Under the pieces are notes generated by a model. That model made no database searches. It saw only the letters and a list, made by a program, of their open reading frames with translations, and was not told the origin of the DNA. This document shows, piece by piece, positions 62,146 to 64,000 of a DNA stretch of 64,000 nucleotides. A program made the position numbers and the translations under genes. Source of the stretch: Bog-950 sp046329515 (lineage in GTDB: Bacteria > Bacteroidota > Bacteroidia > Chitinophagales > LD1); assembly GCA_046329515.1 (NCBI GenBank), contig JAXLUM010000002.1, positions 744,001 to 808,000 of the forward strand, given 5' to 3'. How positions within the stretch are numbered: the stretch's first letter is position 1; every line of letters starts with the position of its first letter.

Positions 62146-63522
62146 TTAAGGTCGTTTATATAAACACCATTCGCCTTTGGTATTTACCGGAATAAACCCT
62201 GCAGGTGCGCTTTCTTTAGGACCCAGGTAATAGGCATTGGCATTATCCACGTTCACTGAAATAAAATAGAAGCGATAAAGGTATGCCTGTAAGGCCCAAT
62301 TCTCCCACAACTCTGGGCTTACCTTTACAATAGTACTCTTTGGCAAGTCGGCATCTAATTCCTGCAGGGCGTTAATTATTTTATAGTCTCTTGAGGGTAC
62401 ACCAATACGCAGTAGGCCTGCTACAAAACCGGTAGCTATGCCAATATAGCATATAACAAAAGCAGCTGTAAACACACGCGCCGGCAATCGCTGCAATTCG
62501 CTGAGTGAAGGAGCAATAAATGCCGCCGCGGCCAGCGCAAAAAAGGACATAGCCGGTAAAAGATAAATAGCCATTTGCTTTGTGCTTACCATAATGGGCA
62601 AGGCCGCACTTAAAGCTATTAATAAAAACAATAATACATGGAGCGGAGTTTGCCTGTCCTTATTCCTGCGCAGGTATACTGTTATCAAAAGCAATCCAAT
62701 TACGGGCAGTAGTTGAATCAACAATTGACCAAGAATATATAAACGGCTACCCCCCGTAGCAAAGCGCCCGTTTAAAGAGGGCACCAGTTGTATTTCCAGA
62801 AACTTCAGCAGCGCTTCACGGGCTTCGGGCAGTTGCCATAGCGCCGCATAACCCAGCAACAAAAATAGCACTGAAAAACCTATTGCCTTAGCTGCGGGCC
62901 ACAATGAACTCTTGCCATTTACAACAAACCAAATAAAGGGTATAGCTAAAGGATATAAACCCACAGGGCCTTTGCATAAGGTAGCGCCTAACACCATCGC
63001 CCCCGCAGCAAACGACAGGAATAAAAAGTGGCGGTTAACCACCAATGCATATAAATAGCACCAGGCCGCCAGCAAACAAAAAATGGTCATTGTATTTTCC
63101 TGAAAGTTATTGGCGTAACACCACTTAACTACCTGAAACGTTAACCACAGAAGAACAGGCAGCCATGCGGCTTCTTTATAAAACAGTTTCCAAATACGGG
63201 TAATAAGCCAGGCGCTTAGCACAAAGGTTATAGTGCTGTATATTTTTTCTGTATAGTAATGGTCGCCCAACAAACGAAAAAACTGCGATTGAATCCAAAA
63301 CACCAATGGCGGATGTCCGTAAAATTGCGGTGCTAATGTTTCTGTATAAAACGGGCACCACCAACTACCCTTGCCCATGGCCAGGTTCCGCGAGATAGTG
63401 GCGTAGGTAAGGCCATCAAAAAACATCCCTCTAGTAAACAAAACCGGCAGGTAGTAAAGGCAAGCCACCGCGCAAACAAGCAATATGCCTAACTGGTGAA
63501 TTTTGCGCTCGCTAACCTGCAT
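62146..63522 (-). CDS. ArnT/PMT-like membrane glycosyltransferase (GT39 or GT83 type)
   Basis: A 458-residue protein with about ten membrane helices. The first outer loop has the acidic catalytic region FFDGLTYATISRNLAMGKGS and the conserved HPPLVFWIQS, as in lipid-linked sugar transferases of the ArnT family. The C-terminal part after the last helix (about 375-458) is a soluble outer domain. Members transfer sugars from polyprenyl phosphate donors to lipid A or other acceptors on the periplasmic side. Donor and acceptor are not identifiable. It follows the DUF4249 gene by 60 bases on the same strand. Confidence 0.85.
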   Translation of the reverse strand: MQVSERKIHQLGILLVCAVACLYYLPVLFTRGMFFDGLTYATISRNLAMGKGSWWCPFYTETLAPQFYGHPPLVFWIQSQFFRLLGDHYYTEKIYSTITFVLSAWLITRIWKLFYKEAAWLPVLLWLTFQVVKWCYANNFQENTMTIFCLLAAWCYLYALVVNRHFLFLSFAAGAMVLGATLCKGPVGLYPLAIPFIWFVVNGKSSLWPAAKAIGFSVLFLLLGYAALWQLPEAREALLKFLEIQLVPSLNGRFATGGSRLYILGQLLIQLLPVIGLLLITVYLRRNKDRQTPLHVLLFLLIALSAALPIMVSTKQMAIYLLPAMSFFALAAAAFIAPSLSELQRLPARVFTAAFVICYIGIATGFVAGLLRIGVPSRDYKIINALQELDADLPKSTIVKVSPELWENWALQAYLYRFYFISVNVDNANAYYLGPKESAPAGFIPVNTKGEWCLYKRP

Positions 63523-63582
63523 TACTTAAAATTAATTTATGCGGTATAAATAACATAAATACACCAAAGGCTTTAAGCATAC

Positions 63583-64000
63583 CTAAGGCACTATCAGTGT
63601 TCGTGTGCTAATAGAATGAGCGCTGAAATAACCAAGCGCCGAAGGCGTATATACCGTATTAGGATTTGCCGGCGCTGCCGGTGCACCAAAGTTATTTTGG
63701 TTTTGGTTGAACTCCCTGAAATACTGATATACTTTTTGGTCTATGCTCCATAACTGCACCGTTAAAGTATCGCCTGGGGCAAAACCACTGTGCGGTACAT
63801 CAAAATTTCTGATTTTCCCGTCCCACAACCTATCGCCATGCACACTAAAACCCGAGCTGGTATAACCTTGCAATTGCGACACAACACGGTAAGCATTACC
63901 TAAACCGGCGGGGTCGTGTATTTGAATTTGCCCAACCAGCTTCGTATCTCCCTGAAAGTTCGTCTCCTCGGTAATAAGTATGGTATCAATAGGTACGGGA
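63583..64000 (-). CDS. DUF4249 domain-containing protein, C-terminal part (cut by window edge)
   Basis: The frame is open from 64000 to the stop at 63583-63585, about 138 codons, and has no start within the window; the GTG at 63882 is internal, since similar sequence runs straight through it (GLGNAYRVVSQLQGY). The C-terminal part (GFAPGDTLTVQLWSIDQKVY, YFREFNQNQNN, SALGYFSAHSIS) matches DUF4249, extracytoplasmic lipoproteins that usually accompany TonB-dependent receptor genes in this phylum. The upstream gene may therefore be such a receptor, outside this window. Confidence 0.8.
   Translation of the reverse strand, partial: PVPIDTILITEETNFQGDTKLVGQIQIHDPAGLGNAYRVVSQLQGYTSSGFSVHGDRLWDGKIRNFDVPHSGFAPGDTLTVQLWSIDQKVYQYFREFNQNQNNFGAPAAPANPNTVYTPSALGYFSAHSISTRTLIVP

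Noticed and set aside
61980..62146. Frameshifted C-terminus of the ArnT-like glycosyltransferase
   Set aside because: A sorting domain does not belong on a polytopic inner-membrane enzyme, and the glycosyltransferase already ends normally at 62146.
63583..63882. A complete 99-residue protein starting at GTG 63882
   Set aside because: The frame is open to the window edge and the upstream residues continue the DUF4249-like sequence, so the start lies outside the window.
1..64000. tRNA, rRNA, prophage, insertion sequence or toxin-antitoxin genes
   Set aside because: Reading intergenic DNA on both strands showed no tRNA-like T-arm/anticodon layout, no transposase or phage proteins, and no toxin-antitoxin pair; a covariance-model search could still find a small RNA that I missed.

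Overview
This window is a gene-dense stretch of a Bacteroidota chromosome. The sequence shows a full-length SprA translocon of the type IX secretion system (T9SS), several secreted proteins with T9SS type A or type B C-terminal sorting domains, DUF3078 and DUF4249 families, PKD-rich adhesin-like proteins, and Bacteroidota-type promoters (TANNTTTG -7 element, almost no Shine-Dalgarno sequences). A free-living member of the Chitinophagales/Sphingobacteriales side of the phylum is my inference; the genus cannot be read from the window. I see no rRNA, tRNA, CRISPR array, prophage or intact insertion sequence.

Layout. 0-4.3 kb: a DUF3078 envelope protein, then a probable operon of secreted protein, PadR regulator and PspC-domain membrane protein, closed by a strong terminator. 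4.3-7.5 kb: intergenic hairpin repeats flanking an ECF sigma/anti-sigma pair with a CHRD lipoprotein, then an RluA-type pseudouridine synthase whose stop codon lies in a repeat. 7.5-14.4 kb: an ABC-F ATPase, a small membrane protein, a second ECF sigma factor overlapping a gene for a fused inner-membrane-anchor/outer-membrane-barrel protein, an LVIVD-repeat lipoprotein and an outer-membrane protein. 14.4-23 kb: housekeeping genes (MsbA-like exporter, RbfA, LolC/E-like permease, M48 peptidases, uridine kinase, LemA plus HtpX-like protease). 23-30.8 kb: secreted hydrolases (CocE/NonD, M1 aminopeptidase), an alpha/beta hydrolase and carboxypeptidase-regulatory-like proteins. 31-48 kb: a nine-PKD adhesin-like protein, a GH13 alpha-glucosidase next to an orphan histidine kinase, a DEAD-box helicase with a long structured leader, PhoD phosphatase, YajQ, YbaB, a type B T9SS cargo and two tandem rhomboid proteases. 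49-59.4 kb: sprA, ruvA, gatA, tatA. 59.4-64 kb: an outer-membrane protein, a type A T9SS cargo, a remnant of another cargo gene, an ArnT-like glycosyltransferase and a DUF4249 protein cut by the window edge.

How it works together. The window is dominated by cell-envelope functions: SprA exports the sorting-domain cargos, TatA feeds the Tat pathway, MsbA- and LolC/E-like proteins build the envelope, and two ECF sigma modules plus the PadR/PspC cassette probably sense envelope state. The best candidates for undescribed biology are the sigma-linked fusion protein that seems to reach from cytoplasm to outer membrane (9991-12091), the structured leaders of the DEAD-box helicase (41497-41745) and of the gene at 23119, a terminator-like hairpin touching the sprA start codon, and a small two-hairpin repeat family with a compensatory base change and a deletion derivative. 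No whole system here is clearly new; most genes are recognisable members of known families.
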